A stretch of DNA of 64,000 nucleotides from Paenibacillus ottowii (GTDB lineage: Bacteria > Bacillota > Bacilli > Paenibacillales > Paenibacillaceae), in NCBI RefSeq assembly GCF_006874425.1, contig NZ_VIJZ01000009.1:124001-188000 (forward strand). The letters run 5' to 3'. Under the pieces are notes generated by a model, which was not told where the DNA came from, did not search any database, and saw only the letters and a program-made list of their open reading frames with translations. The position numbers were made by a program, and so were the translations under genes. Below are positions 25,821-36,545 of this stretch, piece after piece. The first letter of the stretch is position 1, and every line of letters begins with the position of its first letter.

Positions 25821-26630
25821 TTATTGATTTTGCATACGGTGTGCCACATGCAGGGTCGGACCAACAAATTCATTAAGCTTGAAGCTACCTTCAATGGCCT
25901 GTGTAATGAATTTCTTGGCTTGATCCACCGCCTCGCGTACAGTCAGTCCTTGTGCCAAGCCAGCCGTTACCGCAGCCGAAGTGGTACAGCCTGCACCGTG
26001 AGTAAAGTTGGTTTGTACAACATCCGCTTCAAACCAGTCAAAAGTAATTCCGTCATACAGCAGATCCATCGCCTTACCAGCGCGAATTTTGCCACGATCC
26101 TTGATTAGCACGTGCTTAGCACCACGTTCGTGGATAATGGCAGCCGCTTCCTGCATCTGCTCTAGCGTCGTAATAGGTCCACTTTTCGCCAGTTGTGAAG
26201 CCTCGAACAAGTTCGGTGTTACCAGGTCAGCGCCGGGAATCAACAATTCCAGCATCGCCTCTGTATTTTCTGGCTGAAGCACTTCATCTGTGCCTTTGCA
26301 AACCATAACCGGGTCAATCACAATCCGTTTCAGATCATGCTTTTTCAAATGGCTGGCAACCAGTTCGATGATATCTACGGAACCCAGCATACCGGTCTTC
26401 ATCGCATCAAAACCGATACCTTCCAATACAGTACGCAACTGCGCCTCAACCACGTCCAATGCAATAGGATATACAAGATGGTCCCAGGTTTTAGGTTCCA
26501 TCGCCACTACAGTAGTTAATACAGTCATGCCGTATACGCCAAGCTCCTGAAAGGTTTTCAGGTCCGCCTGAATACCTGCTCCGCCGCTTGTGTCGGAGCC
26601 GGCTATCGTTAGTGTTCTGGGAATCGTCAT
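25821..26630 (-). CDS. pdxK: Pyridoxine/pyridoxal/pyridoxamine kinase, ThiD family
   Basis: Ribokinase-fold vitamin kinase of 269 residues. N-terminal TIAGSDTSGGAGIQADLKTF, mid-protein VIDPVMVCKGTDEVL and the catalytic-site segment THGAGCTTSAAVTA are all present. The sequence is closer to B. subtilis PdxK than to ThiD of thiamine synthesis (VCKGTDEVL, FVGPTLH near the end), so B6 salvage is favoured, although activity on hydroxymethylpyrimidine is possible. No TPP riboswitch was seen upstream. It stands alone. Confidence 0.88.
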   Translation of the reverse strand: MTIPRTLTIAGSDTSGGAGIQADLKTFQELGVYGMTVLTTVVAMEPKTWDHLVYPIALDVVEAQLRTVLEGIGFDAMKTGMLGSVDIIELVASHLKKHDLKRIVIDPVMVCKGTDEVLQPENTEAMLELLIPGADLVTPNLFEASQLAKSGPITTLEQMQEAAAIIHERGAKHVLIKDRGKIRAGKAMDLLYDGITFDWFEADVVQTNFTHGAGCTTSAAVTAGLAQGLTVREAVDQAKKFITQAIEGSFKLNEFVGPTLHVAHRMQNQ

Positions 26631-26827
26631 TAGTACATGCTCTCCTTCACTTTCTGTGCTGCATTTATCCTAATCCTGCATACGAAACTTGTCAACGCGC
26701 AAAACGATGCTTTCTATGCAAAAAGTCACAAGAATCAACAACAGCTAAAAAACGAGAATATCCTCCTTTGAAACGGGGACATCCTCGTAAGTACGTGTTA
26801 AATGAAGAATTTGAATAAAATTTAGAC

Positions 26828-28234
26828 TTATAAATGCCCACCCGTACTGTGATCATAGGCATGATTTTTTTCATTTGCCCGTACGCCGAGACAAAGACTC
26901 TGATACAACTGCTGCTGCCCTGGAGTGGCAAAATTCCGGTGCTGCTCAAATAAAGCCATACAACCAATGATATGTTCGGTATAGCTGTTATCGACAGACA
27001 GCTGCAGGCAATGCAGTGTTTGTGCCAAGCCCTCGGGGTAGTCGCCTTTTCGAAAATAATATTCCGCATACACCTTGCAAAAGGAGGCAAAGCGAAATGC
27101 ATTAAAATGCTTGTGATAATGTGTGTCCCATTGTTCCGGTGCAAGCTCCCAGAAGCTCTTGAGTTGCTGGCTGAATAGCTCCAGCTCGGCGTCCACGAAA
27201 TAACCAAACCGATTTGCCGATTCGAGCAGCGTATTCAAGCCTTCCAGTGTCTCATCCGGATGCTCGCGCAGGTAAGTCATATATTCATAGATTGCAGAAG
27301 TGTTGCCCATTTTGATCTCAATACAAAGTCGGCTGCCCTGTGCATATACACGATGCAGGTTGACCACTTTCCAGCCTTCTTCGTCCAACCCTTCAAACCA
27401 GCTCAAATCTGCATAACCTTCAATCCATTGCTTGGATTCCTCATATCTACCCTGAAGCTCATAGCAGCTGGCCTTGAGCAGATGACCCTGAGCATAGTAA
27501 TAAACGAGCGGCTTAAGCAGCTCCAGGTGCTCATCTCCAAAGCGGTTCCGATTGCGATACAATGCCTGCGCCAGCTCTCTCAGCTCGTCCGCATACATTT
27601 CCATCTCGGCCCATTGCATTTTTAAAGCAAACACTTGGGCTAGCATATGTAAGCCTTCCAGTGCATAAATTTCCGGTAGACGACTACGGTACAAATGGAA
27701 TTGTACAGCAGCCTTCAGGTTCCGTTGGTTATCCTTAATCTGAATCTGGAATATACGGAAATAGCTGATCGCCAATCGTTCAGAATGGGTATACTTCTCA
27801 CTCTCGATGACACAATCATACAAAAGCATGGAGGCTTCATGTCGGCCATCCTCAAACATCGCTTCTGCGGTCTCAAAAATGGCTGGAATATTCGACAAAT
27901 CGTCCATTAAGTAGCCAAGTACTCTGCGTATACAATCCAGCTTGTTCAACTCTGAGCAACGAAGAAGAAACGGACGCAACCTCCTCCAGTGTGGCAAGGA
28001 ATGAATAAAACACTCATCTACATACATTTCGAACAAAGATCCTTCTTCCAATCCCATCGCCTCAGTGATCAGATCAAGCTGATTCACTGAAATAGGGCGT
28101 GGCGGGTTTCGGTTAAGTATACCGCTAAGTGTACCCGGATTTACTTTAGAAGCATCTGCAAAACATTGCATCGAAATGCCTTCACTTTGAATATACTTTT
28201 CTATTTCTGCGCGGATCGTGGTGTTTTTTTCCAA
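26828..28234 (-). CDS. Large XRE-family regulator with helical-repeat C-terminus
   Basis: A 468-residue protein. An N-terminal helix-turn-helix (about residues 5-60, including CFADASKVNPGTLSGILN) is followed by a long all-helical part with TPR-like repeats (for example EGLHMLAQVFALKMQWAEMEMYADEL). Large regulators of this build in Paenibacillus resemble Rap/PlcR-type proteins whose repeats bind peptides or partner proteins. No cognate peptide gene is seen beside it. The target is unknown. Confidence 0.75.
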   Translation of the reverse strand: MEKNTTIRAEIEKYIQSEGISMQCFADASKVNPGTLSGILNRNPPRPISVNQLDLITEAMGLEEGSLFEMYVDECFIHSLPHWRRLRPFLLRCSELNKLDCIRRVLGYLMDDLSNIPAIFETAEAMFEDGRHEASMLLYDCVIESEKYTHSERLAISYFRIFQIQIKDNQRNLKAAVQFHLYRSRLPEIYALEGLHMLAQVFALKMQWAEMEMYADELRELAQALYRNRNRFGDEHLELLKPLVYYYAQGHLLKASCYELQGRYEESKQWIEGYADLSWFEGLDEEGWKVVNLHRVYAQGSRLCIEIKMGNTSAIYEYMTYLREHPDETLEGLNTLLESANRFGYFVDAELELFSQQLKSFWELAPEQWDTHYHKHFNAFRFASFCKVYAEYYFRKGDYPEGLAQTLHCLQLSVDNSYTEHIIGCMALFEQHRNFATPGQQQLYQSLCLGVRANEKNHAYDHSTGGHL

Positions 28235-28404
28235 AGGGACACCCCCTCAAACGAATGATGGTGACTTTTTCATTACCTTTTAAACCAAAATTTGTTTAAT
28301 CAAAGTATATGTCTAATTATACGAGAGGTCAATAACTTTAAAACGCGACTCAGGACATATAAAATCACGAGTTTCGTACGATTTCAAATCCGTTTTATGA
28401 AAAA

Positions 28405-28428
28405 AGACCGTCCTCTGAAAGACAGTCT
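28405..28428 (-). terminator. Terminator of the cpdB unit
   Basis: Stem AGACCGTC/GACAGTCT with one mismatch; on the minus strand it is followed by TTTTTT. Confidence 0.7.
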
Positions 28429-28481
28429 ATTTCTATTATTTTGATGCTATGGACTTAGGGATAATAACTTGCAGGACATTT

Positions 28482-30389
28482 TTAGAAGCGCCGAAAATCA
28501 AAAGCAAACTTGGCGTATCCATCTACCGTTAGCCCTTCATAGAGCAACTCAGAATAAGCATGGGCTACATTCATTGCTTGCGGTGAAGTTAGGAACGTCA
28601 CATGTGGACGTCCCGGCCATGGAGCGAGGGACCAGTGACCATCAGCCTTTGGCGTCAATGTCTTCATATGCCGCACATACTCGGTCAGTACATGTCGGTT
28701 CTCATCCGGTGAAGCCAGCACAACTCGCTCCCCACCCGGATTAACCAGCGCAGAGGAGAACGCACGATAGTTGTTCGTTACGACCAGATAACTCCGCTGC
28801 ATATCCATCGGTTCCCCTTCAAAAGACATATGAATGATTCTGTGCGCATTTGGGTCCTTTAATTCTCCGGCAGCATCATATCTGGCCGGCTGTGTTACAT
28901 CAATCTGGTACTTAATGCCATCGATGATATCAAAATTAAAGCTTGGAAACTCAGAATGAATCAGCTCTTGCTCCCCCTCTGCCGAAGGATCAATTTGTCG
29001 GAATTGACCGGCAGACCACTCAAGCCACTCCCGAATTTCCGCCCCGCTTAGTCGAACGACATGCAGCGTATTCGGAAAATTGTACAGATCGGCAATATGC
29101 TTGATCGCCAGCGTCCCTGCCGGAATATCAGTATAATACGCCGGGCCATATCGGCCGCCTGTTTTAAAAGGAGCTGCCGCCGATAGAACGGGCAGTCCTT
29201 CGTATTCGCTCCCTTGTAGCTGCTGTTTCACATACCAAATTTGTGCATCATTTACGAGCTGCACCGAAGCATCATCCATCACCTGGGCAAAAAAGCTGTT
29301 CATCGCTACCGTCGTTCGACCTACAGGGGCACGGATATATTCTAGGGTTCCAGCATGTTCCTCTGCTACCGACTGCTGAATCGCAGCATCCGGTTGGACA
29401 AGCGCTTCCTTGCGTATCGGGTCATACACCGGACGTGCCTCGGCAGCAGATACAACCACTTGCCATTTTTCTCCCATAAAGGCCAGATCCAGATCAATGA
29501 TACCTAGATGATCTCCCCAGAAGCCCGGCTCTACTGCTGGAATACCATGAATGGTGCCCTGTTCAGTATCAACACCTGTCTTACCTGCAAACGAAGCGCC
29601 GGGAAATACTTTATGCGCATGACCAAACACAATGGCATCGATCCCTTCCACCCTGCTCAGATGCAGCACCGCATTTTCCATATTGGGGGTTTCGGGAATA
29701 TCTTCAAAGCCTGCATGGGGCATCGCAATAATGAGATCGGCTCCCGTCGCCTGCATTTCTGGAATAAATCGTCTGGCAGTTTCCAGTATATCTTTGACGA
29801 TAACTTTCCCTTCCAGCCATGCCTTGTCCCATTGCATAATTTGCGGAGGTACAAAGCCGATGACTCCCACTTTCAGCAGATGTTTGTCGCCTGCGTCATC
29901 CTCAACCGTCTTATCCAGCAATAGGTAAGGTGTGAAGAAGTTTTGTTCTTTGTCTCCCGCTATATAAATGTTGGCATTCACATAAGGAAACTGCGCTCCT
30001 CGAAGACAAGTCTGCAAATATTCCAACCCATAGTTAAATTCATGATTACCGATACTACCTGCCTCGTATCCCAGCAGATTCATTGCTTTATAGGCGGGAT
30101 GCACCTCGCTTGGGTCCTGTTGGAGCCGCTGTACAACATAATCTCCCATCGGATTCCCCTGAATCACATCTCCATTATCCAGCAGCAGGTGATTGGGCAC
30201 CTCTGCCCGGGCCTTATGAATCAGACTCGCGGTTTGCGCCAGACCATAATGCTGCGTTTCCTGATCCATATAGTAATCATAATTCCACAAGCTGACATGC
30301 AGATCGGTGGTAACCATAATGCGGAATTTCACCTTCACAGCATCTGCATGTTCCCGCCCTGTCTTATCATTAACGTCCAAAATATCCAA
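28482..30389 (-). CDS. cpdB: 2',3'-cyclic-nucleotide phosphodiesterase/3'-nucleotidase family enzyme
   Basis: Metallophosphoesterase of 635 residues with an N-terminal calcineurin-like domain (TTDLHVSLWNYDYYMD, DNGDVIQGNP, IGNHEFNYGLEYL, MPHAGFED, FGHAHKVF) and a C-terminal 5'-nucleotidase domain. It hydrolyses cyclic nucleotides and nucleotides to release phosphate. It starts with TTG at 30389, with GAGGGAG about 9 nt upstream. No signal peptide is evident in this reading, unusual for enzymes that normally act outside. TTAACA repeats upstream suggest Pho control. Confidence 0.88.
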   Translation of the reverse strand: MDILDVNDKTGREHADAVKVKFRIMVTTDLHVSLWNYDYYMDQETQHYGLAQTASLIHKARAEVPNHLLLDNGDVIQGNPMGDYVVQRLQQDPSEVHPAYKAMNLLGYEAGSIGNHEFNYGLEYLQTCLRGAQFPYVNANIYIAGDKEQNFFTPYLLLDKTVEDDAGDKHLLKVGVIGFVPPQIMQWDKAWLEGKVIVKDILETARRFIPEMQATGADLIIAMPHAGFEDIPETPNMENAVLHLSRVEGIDAIVFGHAHKVFPGASFAGKTGVDTEQGTIHGIPAVEPGFWGDHLGIIDLDLAFMGEKWQVVVSAAEARPVYDPIRKEALVQPDAAIQQSVAEEHAGTLEYIRAPVGRTTVAMNSFFAQVMDDASVQLVNDAQIWYVKQQLQGSEYEGLPVLSAAAPFKTGGRYGPAYYTDIPAGTLAIKHIADLYNFPNTLHVVRLSGAEIREWLEWSAGQFRQIDPSAEGEQELIHSEFPSFNFDIIDGIKYQIDVTQPARYDAAGELKDPNAHRIIHMSFEGEPMDMQRSYLVVTNNYRAFSSALVNPGGERVVLASPDENRHVLTEYVRHMKTLTPKADGHWSLAPWPGRPHVTFLTSPQAMNVAHAYSELLYEGLTVDGYAKFAFDFRRF

Positions 30390-30433
30390 TCTTGTTCTCT
30401 CCCTCAGCTTCGGTCATAGAGCTTGAACAAGTC

Positions 30434-30461
30434 TAACAGAGCACTGTTAAGAGAATGTTAA
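30434..30461 (-). promoter_or_regulatory. Candidate Pho box
   Basis: On the minus strand, TTAACA occurs twice with an 11-nt period, followed one period later by the weaker CTGTTA. This is the spacing bound by PhoP in Bacilli. It lies about 45-72 nt upstream of the phosphodiesterase start and in the region shared with the divergent phosphonate importer. Confidence 0.5.
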
Positions 30462-30643
30462 AATAAGCAATTCGCCTAAATACAGTCTACGGCCTCTAGC
30501 AAATGATAAATTTTACATCATTTTTACCAAAGTCAGGAGTGCTTTTTACCCTACCTGTGGGACTAGCTGTTAAGATTTGGTTTGTCACTGAATTTACAGG
30601 TTTTTTAAATTTTCGTTATTACGATGTTTAGGGGGAAATTATT

Positions 30644-31612
30644 TTGTTCAAAAAAGCACTGACCTTGTGCATGACCTTCACACTGGCAGCAGGTCTAGCC
30701 GCTTGTGGCTCGAATGCAAGCAATAACAACAGCGCCTCCACTCCAGGTACAGATGGCTCTAAAAACGAAAGCACAGCCTATGTCCCTAAAGAGTTAAAGG
30801 TACAGTTCGTCCCTTCCCAAAATGCAGATACACTCGAAGCCAAAGCCAAACCGCTCGAAAAGCTGCTGGGGGACAAGCTCGGGATTCCGGTAAAAGTAAC
30901 CGTATCTCCTGACTATAATACGATTGTGGAAGCCATGTCTTCCAAACAGGTAGATGTAGGATTCCTTCCGCCAAATGCCTATGTACTGGCCCACGATAAC
31001 CGCAAAGCAGCCGACTTGCTCCTGCAAGCTCAACGCTACGGCATTGAAGATGCCACAGGCAAAGACACGACTGAAAAAGTAAACTTTTATAAAGCCATGA
31101 TCGTGGTGAAAAAAGATTCTTCGATAAAAAGCCTGGCTGATCTGAAAGGCAAGAAGGTTGGCTGGCAAAATGTAACCTCCTCCGCAGGTTATGTGTACCC
31201 CGCAGCAGAGCTGAAAAAAGCTGGCGTGGATCCAGACACGGATGTGCAAGGTGTGACAATCAAAGGCCACGACGCTGCTATTTTGGCGCTACTGAACGGT
31301 CAGGTTGATGCTGTCGCTGTTTTCCAGGATGCACGTAACACAGTGAAGAGGGAAATCCCGGACGTATTTGAAAAAACACGTGTCATTCATTACACAGCTA
31401 AAATTCCAAATGACACTGTCAGTGTACGTTCCGATATGGATCAAACGTGGAGAGACAAAATCGCCCAAGCCTTTATTGACATTGCCAACGATCCTGAAGG
31501 CGGCGAAATCATTAAGGAAATTTACACCCATGTAGGTTATGAAAAAGGCGACGATAAGAACTTCGACTCTGTGCGTGAATACGCAGAAGCTGTCGGCCAA
31601 GCAGTAAAGTAA
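30644..31612 (+). CDS. phnD: Phosphonate/phosphite-binding lipoprotein
   Basis: Substrate-binding lipoprotein of 322 residues. The signal peptide ends in lipobox LAACGS, and a PhnD-type fold follows: [21 protein letters not shown] near the start, [10 protein letters not shown], then [19 protein letters not shown]. It starts with TTG, with AGGGGG about 9 nt upstream. First gene of phnDCEE. The family binds phosphonates, phosphite or related anions; the actual ligand is uncertain. No C-P lyase genes follow in this window. Confidence 0.9.
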   Translation: MFKKALTLCMTFTLAAGLAACGSNASNNNSASTPGTDGSKNESTAYVPKELKVQFVPSQNADTLEAKAKPLEKLLGDKLGIPVKVTVSPDYNTIVEAMSSKQVDVGFLPPNAYVLAHDNRKAADLLLQAQRYGIEDATGKDTTEKVNFYKAMIVVKKDSSIKSLADLKGKKVGWQNVTSSAGYVYPAAELKKAGVDPDTDVQGVTIKGHDAAILALLNGQVDAVAVFQDARNTVKREIPDVFEKTRVIHYTAKIPNDTVSVRSDMDQTWRDKIAQAFIDIANDPEGGEIIKEIYTHVGYEKGDDKNFDSVREYAEAVGQAVK

Positions 31613-31712
31613 CAGCTACGAAACAGGCTTTACGAATGACAGGGCAGCACCGTCCATGTATTCATGGCGGTGTTGTTTTCATTCCACCCCATGGGGAGAA
31701 AGTTGGGAGCAT

Positions 31713-32483
31713 ATGATCGAATTTCGAAACGTATCGAAAACATACCCGAATGGCACCAAAGGGTTGAACAATATTAATTTAACGATCGAGAAGGGAGAAA
31801 TGGTCGTCATTGTCGGCTTATCCGGTGCAGGTAAGTCCACCCTGCTGCGTTCCATTAACCGGCTGCATGACATTACGTCCGGCGACATCGTTGTAGGCGG
31901 CAAGTCTGTTACGTCTGCCAGAAGCAGCGAGCTGCGGCGTATTCGCCGTGATATCGGCATGATCTTTCAAAGCTTCAATCTGGTTAAGCGTTCGACGGTG
32001 CTTCGCAACGTACTTTCCGGCCGCGTCGGCTATCATTCGACGCTGCGGACTATTCTCGGTCTCTTCCCGAAGGAAGATATCGAACTAGCACTAACGGCGC
32101 TAGAACGCGTGAATATCCGCGAAAAAGCTTACAGCCGGGCCGATGAGCTGTCGGGCGGCCAGCAGCAGCGTGTATCCATTGCGCGTGCTCTGGCGCAGGA
32201 GGCCACAATCATTCTGGCAGACGAGCCTGTCGCGTCGCTTGATCCGCTGACCACCCGCCAGGTGATGGACGACCTCCAGCGAATCAACCGGGAAATGCAG
32301 ATTACGACCATTGTCAATCTGCATTTCATTGATCTGGCGCGCGAATATGCTACGCGGATCATCGGATTACGCGCCGGAGAAGTCGTGTTCGACGGCACGC
32401 CGGAGGAGGCTACGGATGAAGCCTTCGCAGAAATCTACGGCCGGGCTATCAAGCATGATGAACTGCTAGGAGTGGGATCATGA
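31713..32483 (+). CDS. phnC: Phosphonate ABC transporter ATPase
   Basis: ATPase subunit of 256 residues. Walker A is GLSGAGKST, the Q-loop is IFQSFNLV, the signature is [15 protein letters not shown], Walker B is [13 protein letters not shown] and the H-loop is NLHFID. The ATG at 31713 fits the conserved N-terminus [13 protein letters not shown]; a longer frame from 31656 is not needed. It overlaps the first permease gene by 4 nt. Confidence 0.93.
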   Translation: MIEFRNVSKTYPNGTKGLNNINLTIEKGEMVVIVGLSGAGKSTLLRSINRLHDITSGDIVVGGKSVTSARSSELRRIRRDIGMIFQSFNLVKRSTVLRNVLSGRVGYHSTLRTILGLFPKEDIELALTALERVNIREKAYSRADELSGGQQQRVSIARALAQEATIILADEPVASLDPLTTRQVMDDLQRINREMQITTIVNLHFIDLAREYATRIIGLRAGEVVFDGTPEEATDEAFAEIYGRAIKHDELLGVGS

Positions 32484-33334
32484 AGCCTGACTCTACTGCC
32501 CAGCCGCTCTCTTCGATACAACCTTCACCATCTGCGGGACCGCCGCAGCCAGGCAAGCCGCCCGCAGGGCCACCTTTGCCAGGACGTTACAAGCGTTACG
32601 CTACCTGGATGATTTTTATCGTGGTGCTGGTAGCCTGCTCCATTCATACGGATGCCACGCCTTACCAATTGATCGTTGGCTTACCGGAGATGGGCAAATT
32701 GCTGGAGGAAATGTTCCCTCCTGATTGGAGTTACCTGCCTACCATCTGGAAACCAATGCTGGAAACGATCCAGATCGCCATTGTCGGCACGACACTGGGA
32801 GCCATTTTGGCAGTCCCTGTCGCGTTGCTGTGCGCCTATAATGTGATGCCGCGCAAGCTGATCTCGCTGCCGATGCGCACAATTCTGAATCTGGTACGGA
32901 CGATACCTGATTTGCTGTTTGCCTCGATCTTTGTGGCCGTGTTCGGCATCGGACCGTTTGCCGGGATGCTGGCCCTGCTCTTCTTCTCCTTCGGGATCAT
33001 AGCCAAGCTGACCTTTGAGGCGATTGAAGCCATTGATCACGGACCACTGGAGGCTATGACTGCGGTTGGTGCAAGCCGCATTCAAGTTATCGCCTTCGGT
33101 GTGGTGCCGCAGGCACTTCCTTATTTTGTGTCGTACTTACTGTACACCTTTGAGGTTAATGTGCGCGCAGCTTCTGTGCTGGGGCTGGTCGGGGCTGGCG
33201 GCATCGGTCTGCTGCTTGACCGTTCCCTTGGGCTGTTCCGATATGACCGGGCAAGCATTATTATTCTACTGACCCTCGTCATCGTGCTTGCGATTGATTA
33301 CGGCAGTAACCTGCTACGGAGGAAATTATTATGA
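32480..33334 (+). CDS. phnE: Phosphonate ABC transporter permease 1
   Basis: PhnE-type inner-membrane permease of 284 residues, with a Pro-rich cytoplasmic N-terminus (residues 1-35) and about six helices. The coupling motif region [20 protein letters not shown] is characteristic. It overlaps phnC and the second permease gene by 4 nt each, so it is translated in a coupled chain. It pairs with the next gene product as a heterodimeric channel. Confidence 0.92.
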   Translation: MKPDSTAQPLSSIQPSPSAGPPQPGKPPAGPPLPGRYKRYATWMIFIVVLVACSIHTDATPYQLIVGLPEMGKLLEEMFPPDWSYLPTIWKPMLETIQIAIVGTTLGAILAVPVALLCAYNVMPRKLISLPMRTILNLVRTIPDLLFASIFVAVFGIGPFAGMLALLFFSFGIIAKLTFEAIEAIDHGPLEAMTAVGASRIQVIAFGVVPQALPYFVSYLLYTFEVNVRAASVLGLVGAGGIGLLLDRSLGLFRYDRASIIILLTLVIVLAIDYGSNLLRRKLL

Positions 33335-34128
33335 ATGATCCTACGCTTCGCAGACCCATTGGCCCCCGCCTACGCTTATGGGCGGTAGCTATTCTGCTAA
33401 TTATCATTTACATTTGGGCTTTTCGCGGGATGCAGTTCGAAGGATTACAGGAGACAGCCAAAAGTGTCTCTGTCGCGATATTGGATGGATTCCTTCACCC
33501 TGATTGGTCGTTCGTCTACATCCCAGAGGGAGAGGATTTGCTGCGTGGGCTGCTGGATACATTGGTCATTTCAGTGCTTGGAACCTTCGTGTCCGCATTT
33601 GTCTGCCTTCCATTTGCCTTTTGGGCATCCAGCAATATGACCCGTCTGCGTCCCTTATCGGGCAGCGGGAAATTTGTACTAAGTGTGATCCGGGTATTTC
33701 CTGAAATGATCGTCGCCATTTTATTCATTAAAGCCGTAGGTCCTGGCTCGTTTGCAGGTGTGCTTGCCCTTGGCATTCACTCGATCGGCATGCTGGCCAA
33801 GCTGTTCTCAGAAACGATTGAAAGTGTCGATCACGGGCCGCAAGAAGCTTTGATTGCATGCGGGGCCAACCGTTGGCAGGTCATTTTCTTCGCCGTGCTG
33901 CCGCAGGTGATTCCACAGTTTCTTTCCTATTCGCTCTATCGGTTTGAAATTAATATCCGGTCCGCAACCACGCTCGGGCTGGTTGGTGCAGGCGGGATTG
34001 GTACTCCGCTGCTGTTTGCACTCCAAATGCGCAACTGGAACCGTGTAGGCGTTATTTTACTCGGCATTGTAGTGCTGATCATTTTGACGGACCTGGTATC
34101 TGGTTGGCTGCGTAAACGGATCGTATAA
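33331..34128 (+). CDS. phnE: Phosphonate ABC transporter permease 2
   Basis: Second PhnE-type permease, 265 residues, paralogous to the preceding gene; both carry VDHGPQEAL- or [13 protein letters not shown] coupling segments and GLVGAGGIG. Two tandem permease genes are the usual arrangement in Firmicute phosphonate importers. It starts inside the previous gene (4-nt overlap) and is followed by a terminator-like hairpin. Confidence 0.92.
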   Translation: MNDPTLRRPIGPRLRLWAVAILLIIIYIWAFRGMQFEGLQETAKSVSVAILDGFLHPDWSFVYIPEGEDLLRGLLDTLVISVLGTFVSAFVCLPFAFWASSNMTRLRPLSGSGKFVLSVIRVFPEMIVAILFIKAVGPGSFAGVLALGIHSIGMLAKLFSETIESVDHGPQEALIACGANRWQVIFFAVLPQVIPQFLSYSLYRFEINIRSATTLGLVGAGGIGTPLLFALQMRNWNRVGVILLGIVVLIILTDLVSGWLRKRIV

Positions 34129-34141
34129 TTAAAATTTTCAT

Positions 34142-34221
34142 ATCAACAAATGCCTCTAAATCAACAAATGCCTCTCCAGTGTAAAAGGGACATGTTATGC
34201 TCCCATTCACTCGGAAGAGGC
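34142..34221 (+). terminator. Repeat-containing terminator of phnDCEE
   Basis: ATCAACAAATGCCTCT occurs twice (34142-34157 and 34160-34175). The second copy's GCCTCT pairs with AGAGGC at 34216-34221, which is followed by TTTT. The loop is long (about 40 nt, with CAGTG/CACT pairing inside), so termination is likely but not textbook. Confidence 0.55.
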
Positions 34222-34230
34222 TTTTGCTGT

Positions 34231-35361
34231 TCAACAACTCCTAGCTAGCTCATCTATGACCCGCCGGACTTCCTCTGCCGTATTGTAAAAATGCGGAGCC
34301 ACACGAATAACATCCTTTCGTGCTGACACAATCATATTTCGGCTTCGTAAACGCTTCTCCACTGCGGACACGTCGGCTACTTTAACTGCGAGCAGACTTG
34401 GTAATGTGTCTCCTCCGTCAGGTATTCGTATGTGTAGCCCCCTGCTGCGTCCATATTCAACTGAAAAGTCCAACAGCTCATTCATATAGGACTGAATATT
34501 CGTGACCCCAATCTCCAGCAGCAGCTTTAAAGCAGCATTGGCGGCAAAAATGCTAATGAAGGAGGGTAGTCCCGTCTCAAAGCGGCGGGCTCCCACCGCC
34601 GGAACTGGATGAGCAACATCAAACCGAGAGGCGGGCTCCTGTCCGAGCCAGCCTGTAAGACGGGGCTTGAAGCGGTCAATTCGGTCCTTGCTTATATAAA
34701 GAAAAGCCATTCCCGGTATCCCCAGTAAATATTTACGCGCTCCTGCGACCAGAATATCTATCCCCATTGCCTTTACATCTACCGGAATTATACCTGCTGA
34801 CTGATAAGCATCCACGAACAGTAACGCTTGATTACGGTGGGCTATATTGGCAATGGATTTGAGGTCCTGCTGGAATCCGTTGGTATAATTCACATGGGAC
34901 ACCATAATAAGCGCAGTATTCTCCGTAACCTGTTCCTCATACTGCTCTACGGTCACTTCTCCCTCCGTAGATGGGATGCAGCAAATATGATCGCGGAACA
35001 TCTCCTGTGCCTGCCAGATGTGCCCCACCGTCGGAAAGTCGGTATCTGCATACACAATCCCTTCTTTTCCCGGTATATAAGGAAGAGCAGTGGCCACACC
35101 GGCTATCGCCTCAGAGGCTGAGGACAGCACCGCAATTTCGTCTGGCTCCGCCCCGATAAGCTTGGCAAAATGTCCTCTAGCTTCCTCCAGACGTGCCATA
35201 GATAGGTCGCCGTTATGGCCGTATTGCAGCAAGCTTCGATGGTATTCCTCAATGGCAGCGGAAACCGGTCTCGATATCGCCCCCTGGGAACAGCTCCCTA
35301 CATGGATATGTGAGGACAGCACCGGAAACAACTGACGATAGGACTGAAACGGATGTTTCAT
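34231..35361 (-). CDS. Class V aminotransferase-fold PLP enzyme
   Basis: PLP-dependent enzyme of 376 residues, related to cysteine desulfurases and isopenicillin-N-epimerase-like proteins. The Schiff-base lysine lies in VAGARKYLLGIPG; the preceding cofactor region is FVDAYQSAGIIPVDV. The desulfurase active-site Cys loop is not evident, so an aminotransferase or lyase role is more likely. It converges on the phn operon and is followed upstream by the sulfate importer, but co-transcription with either is not supported. Confidence 0.8.
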   Translation of the reverse strand: MKHPFQSYRQLFPVLSSHIHVGSCSQGAISRPVSAAIEEYHRSLLQYGHNGDLSMARLEEARGHFAKLIGAEPDEIAVLSSASEAIAGVATALPYIPGKEGIVYADTDFPTVGHIWQAQEMFRDHICCIPSTEGEVTVEQYEEQVTENTALIMVSHVNYTNGFQQDLKSIANIAHRNQALLFVDAYQSAGIIPVDVKAMGIDILVAGARKYLLGIPGMAFLYISKDRIDRFKPRLTGWLGQEPASRFDVAHPVPAVGARRFETGLPSFISIFAANAALKLLLEIGVTNIQSYMNELLDFSVEYGRSRGLHIRIPDGGDTLPSLLAVKVADVSAVEKRLRSRNMIVSARKDVIRVAPHFYNTAEEVRRVIDELARSC

Positions 35362-35524
35362 ATTTCCCTTCGCTCCTCCTAGGCATACTAACGTGCCTTG
35401 ATATGATCATTTTATTATCCATATAAGCCACCTTAGAACAAGGGCCTCCCTTCCCATCTTCTCGCCGTTAACAGACGATAGACACAAAGAGAGGCCTTGT
35501 TGGATCATATACACACAAACTTAA

Positions 35525-36403
35525 TTAATGCACGCGTTTGCGTCCAAACCAGCTTTTAAGCACCAGGGTTGCCAGAGCAAGTAACAACAGTAACGAGGCC
35601 ACCGCAAAGGATGCCGAGAACTGATATTCGTTATACAAAATCTCCACATGCAGCGGAAGTGTATTCGTCTCTCCCCGAATATGCCCCGAGACGACGGACA
35701 CTGCACCGAACTCCCCCATGGCTCTCGCATTACACAAAATAATGCCATACAGTAAGCCCCACTTGATGTTCGGCAGCGTCACTTGCCAGAAAATACGCCA
35801 GCCGCGCGCACCCAGCGTGACCGCCGCTTCCTCTTCCTGCTGTCCCTGATCTTCCATCAGCGGAATAAGCTCGCGCGCCACAAAAGGAAATGTAATGAAC
35901 AGCGTCGCCAAAATAATACCTGGCAAAGCAAATATAATTTTAATATCATGCTCGTCCAGCCACGGTCCAAGCCAGCCCTGTGCGCCAAACACTAATACAT
36001 ACATCAGTCCTCCGACGACCGGCGAGATCGCAAAAGGTAAATCAATTAAGGTGACCAGCAAGCCTTTGCCGCGAAAATGAAATTTCGTGATCAGCCAGGC
36101 GGCTGCTACACCAAATATCGTATTGAGCGGAACCGTTATCGCTGCCACCAGCAGCGTCAACCGCAATGCGGACATGGCATCCGGGTCCCGTAGCGCTTCA
36201 ACGTATACGCTCCATCCCTGCTTGAGTGCTTCGGTAAGCACGACGATTAGCGGCAATACCAACACCCAAAGCAAAGCTAAAAAAGCAGCGCCAATGAGCG
36301 TCCACTTCACCCAAGGGGCTTCGGTTGTAACCCTGTTGGGCGGTGCGGATGCAGGCATTAGCGCAGCAGAAGCAAGCTCCTGCCCAGTTATCGCTTGTGA
36401 CAT
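35525..36403 (-). CDS. cysW: Sulfate/thiosulfate ABC transporter permease CysW
   Basis: Permease of 292 residues with about six helices and the coupling region [31 protein letters not shown]. The segment [26 protein letters not shown] is typical of CysW. Third gene of the minus-strand operon sbp-cysT-cysW. No CysA ATPase follows here, so the ATPase must come from elsewhere. Confidence 0.92.
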   Translation of the reverse strand: MSQAITGQELASAALMPASAPPNRVTTEAPWVKWTLIGAAFLALLWVLVLPLIVVLTEALKQGWSVYVEALRDPDAMSALRLTLLVAAITVPLNTIFGVAAAWLITKFHFRGKGLLVTLIDLPFAISPVVGGLMYVLVFGAQGWLGPWLDEHDIKIIFALPGIILATLFITFPFVARELIPLMEDQGQQEEEAAVTLGARGWRIFWQVTLPNIKWGLLYGIILCNARAMGEFGAVSVVSGHIRGETNTLPLHVEILYNEYQFSASFAVASLLLLLALATLVLKSWFGRKRVH

Positions 36404-36545
36404 GGTGTATCCTCCTTGAACACGGGGTTTAATGCGCAGGTCTCTGCCGTCTCCATGCTAACGTTAGACCGTTGCATTAGAGAGTTACATTAGCTAGACA
36501 GTTACCTTAGCTAGACAGTTACCTTAGTTAGAGAGTTACACTTAG

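Noticed and set aside
27260..27625. A 121-codon plus-strand frame inside the XRE regulator gene
   Set aside because: Antisense shadow of a well-supported coding sequence.
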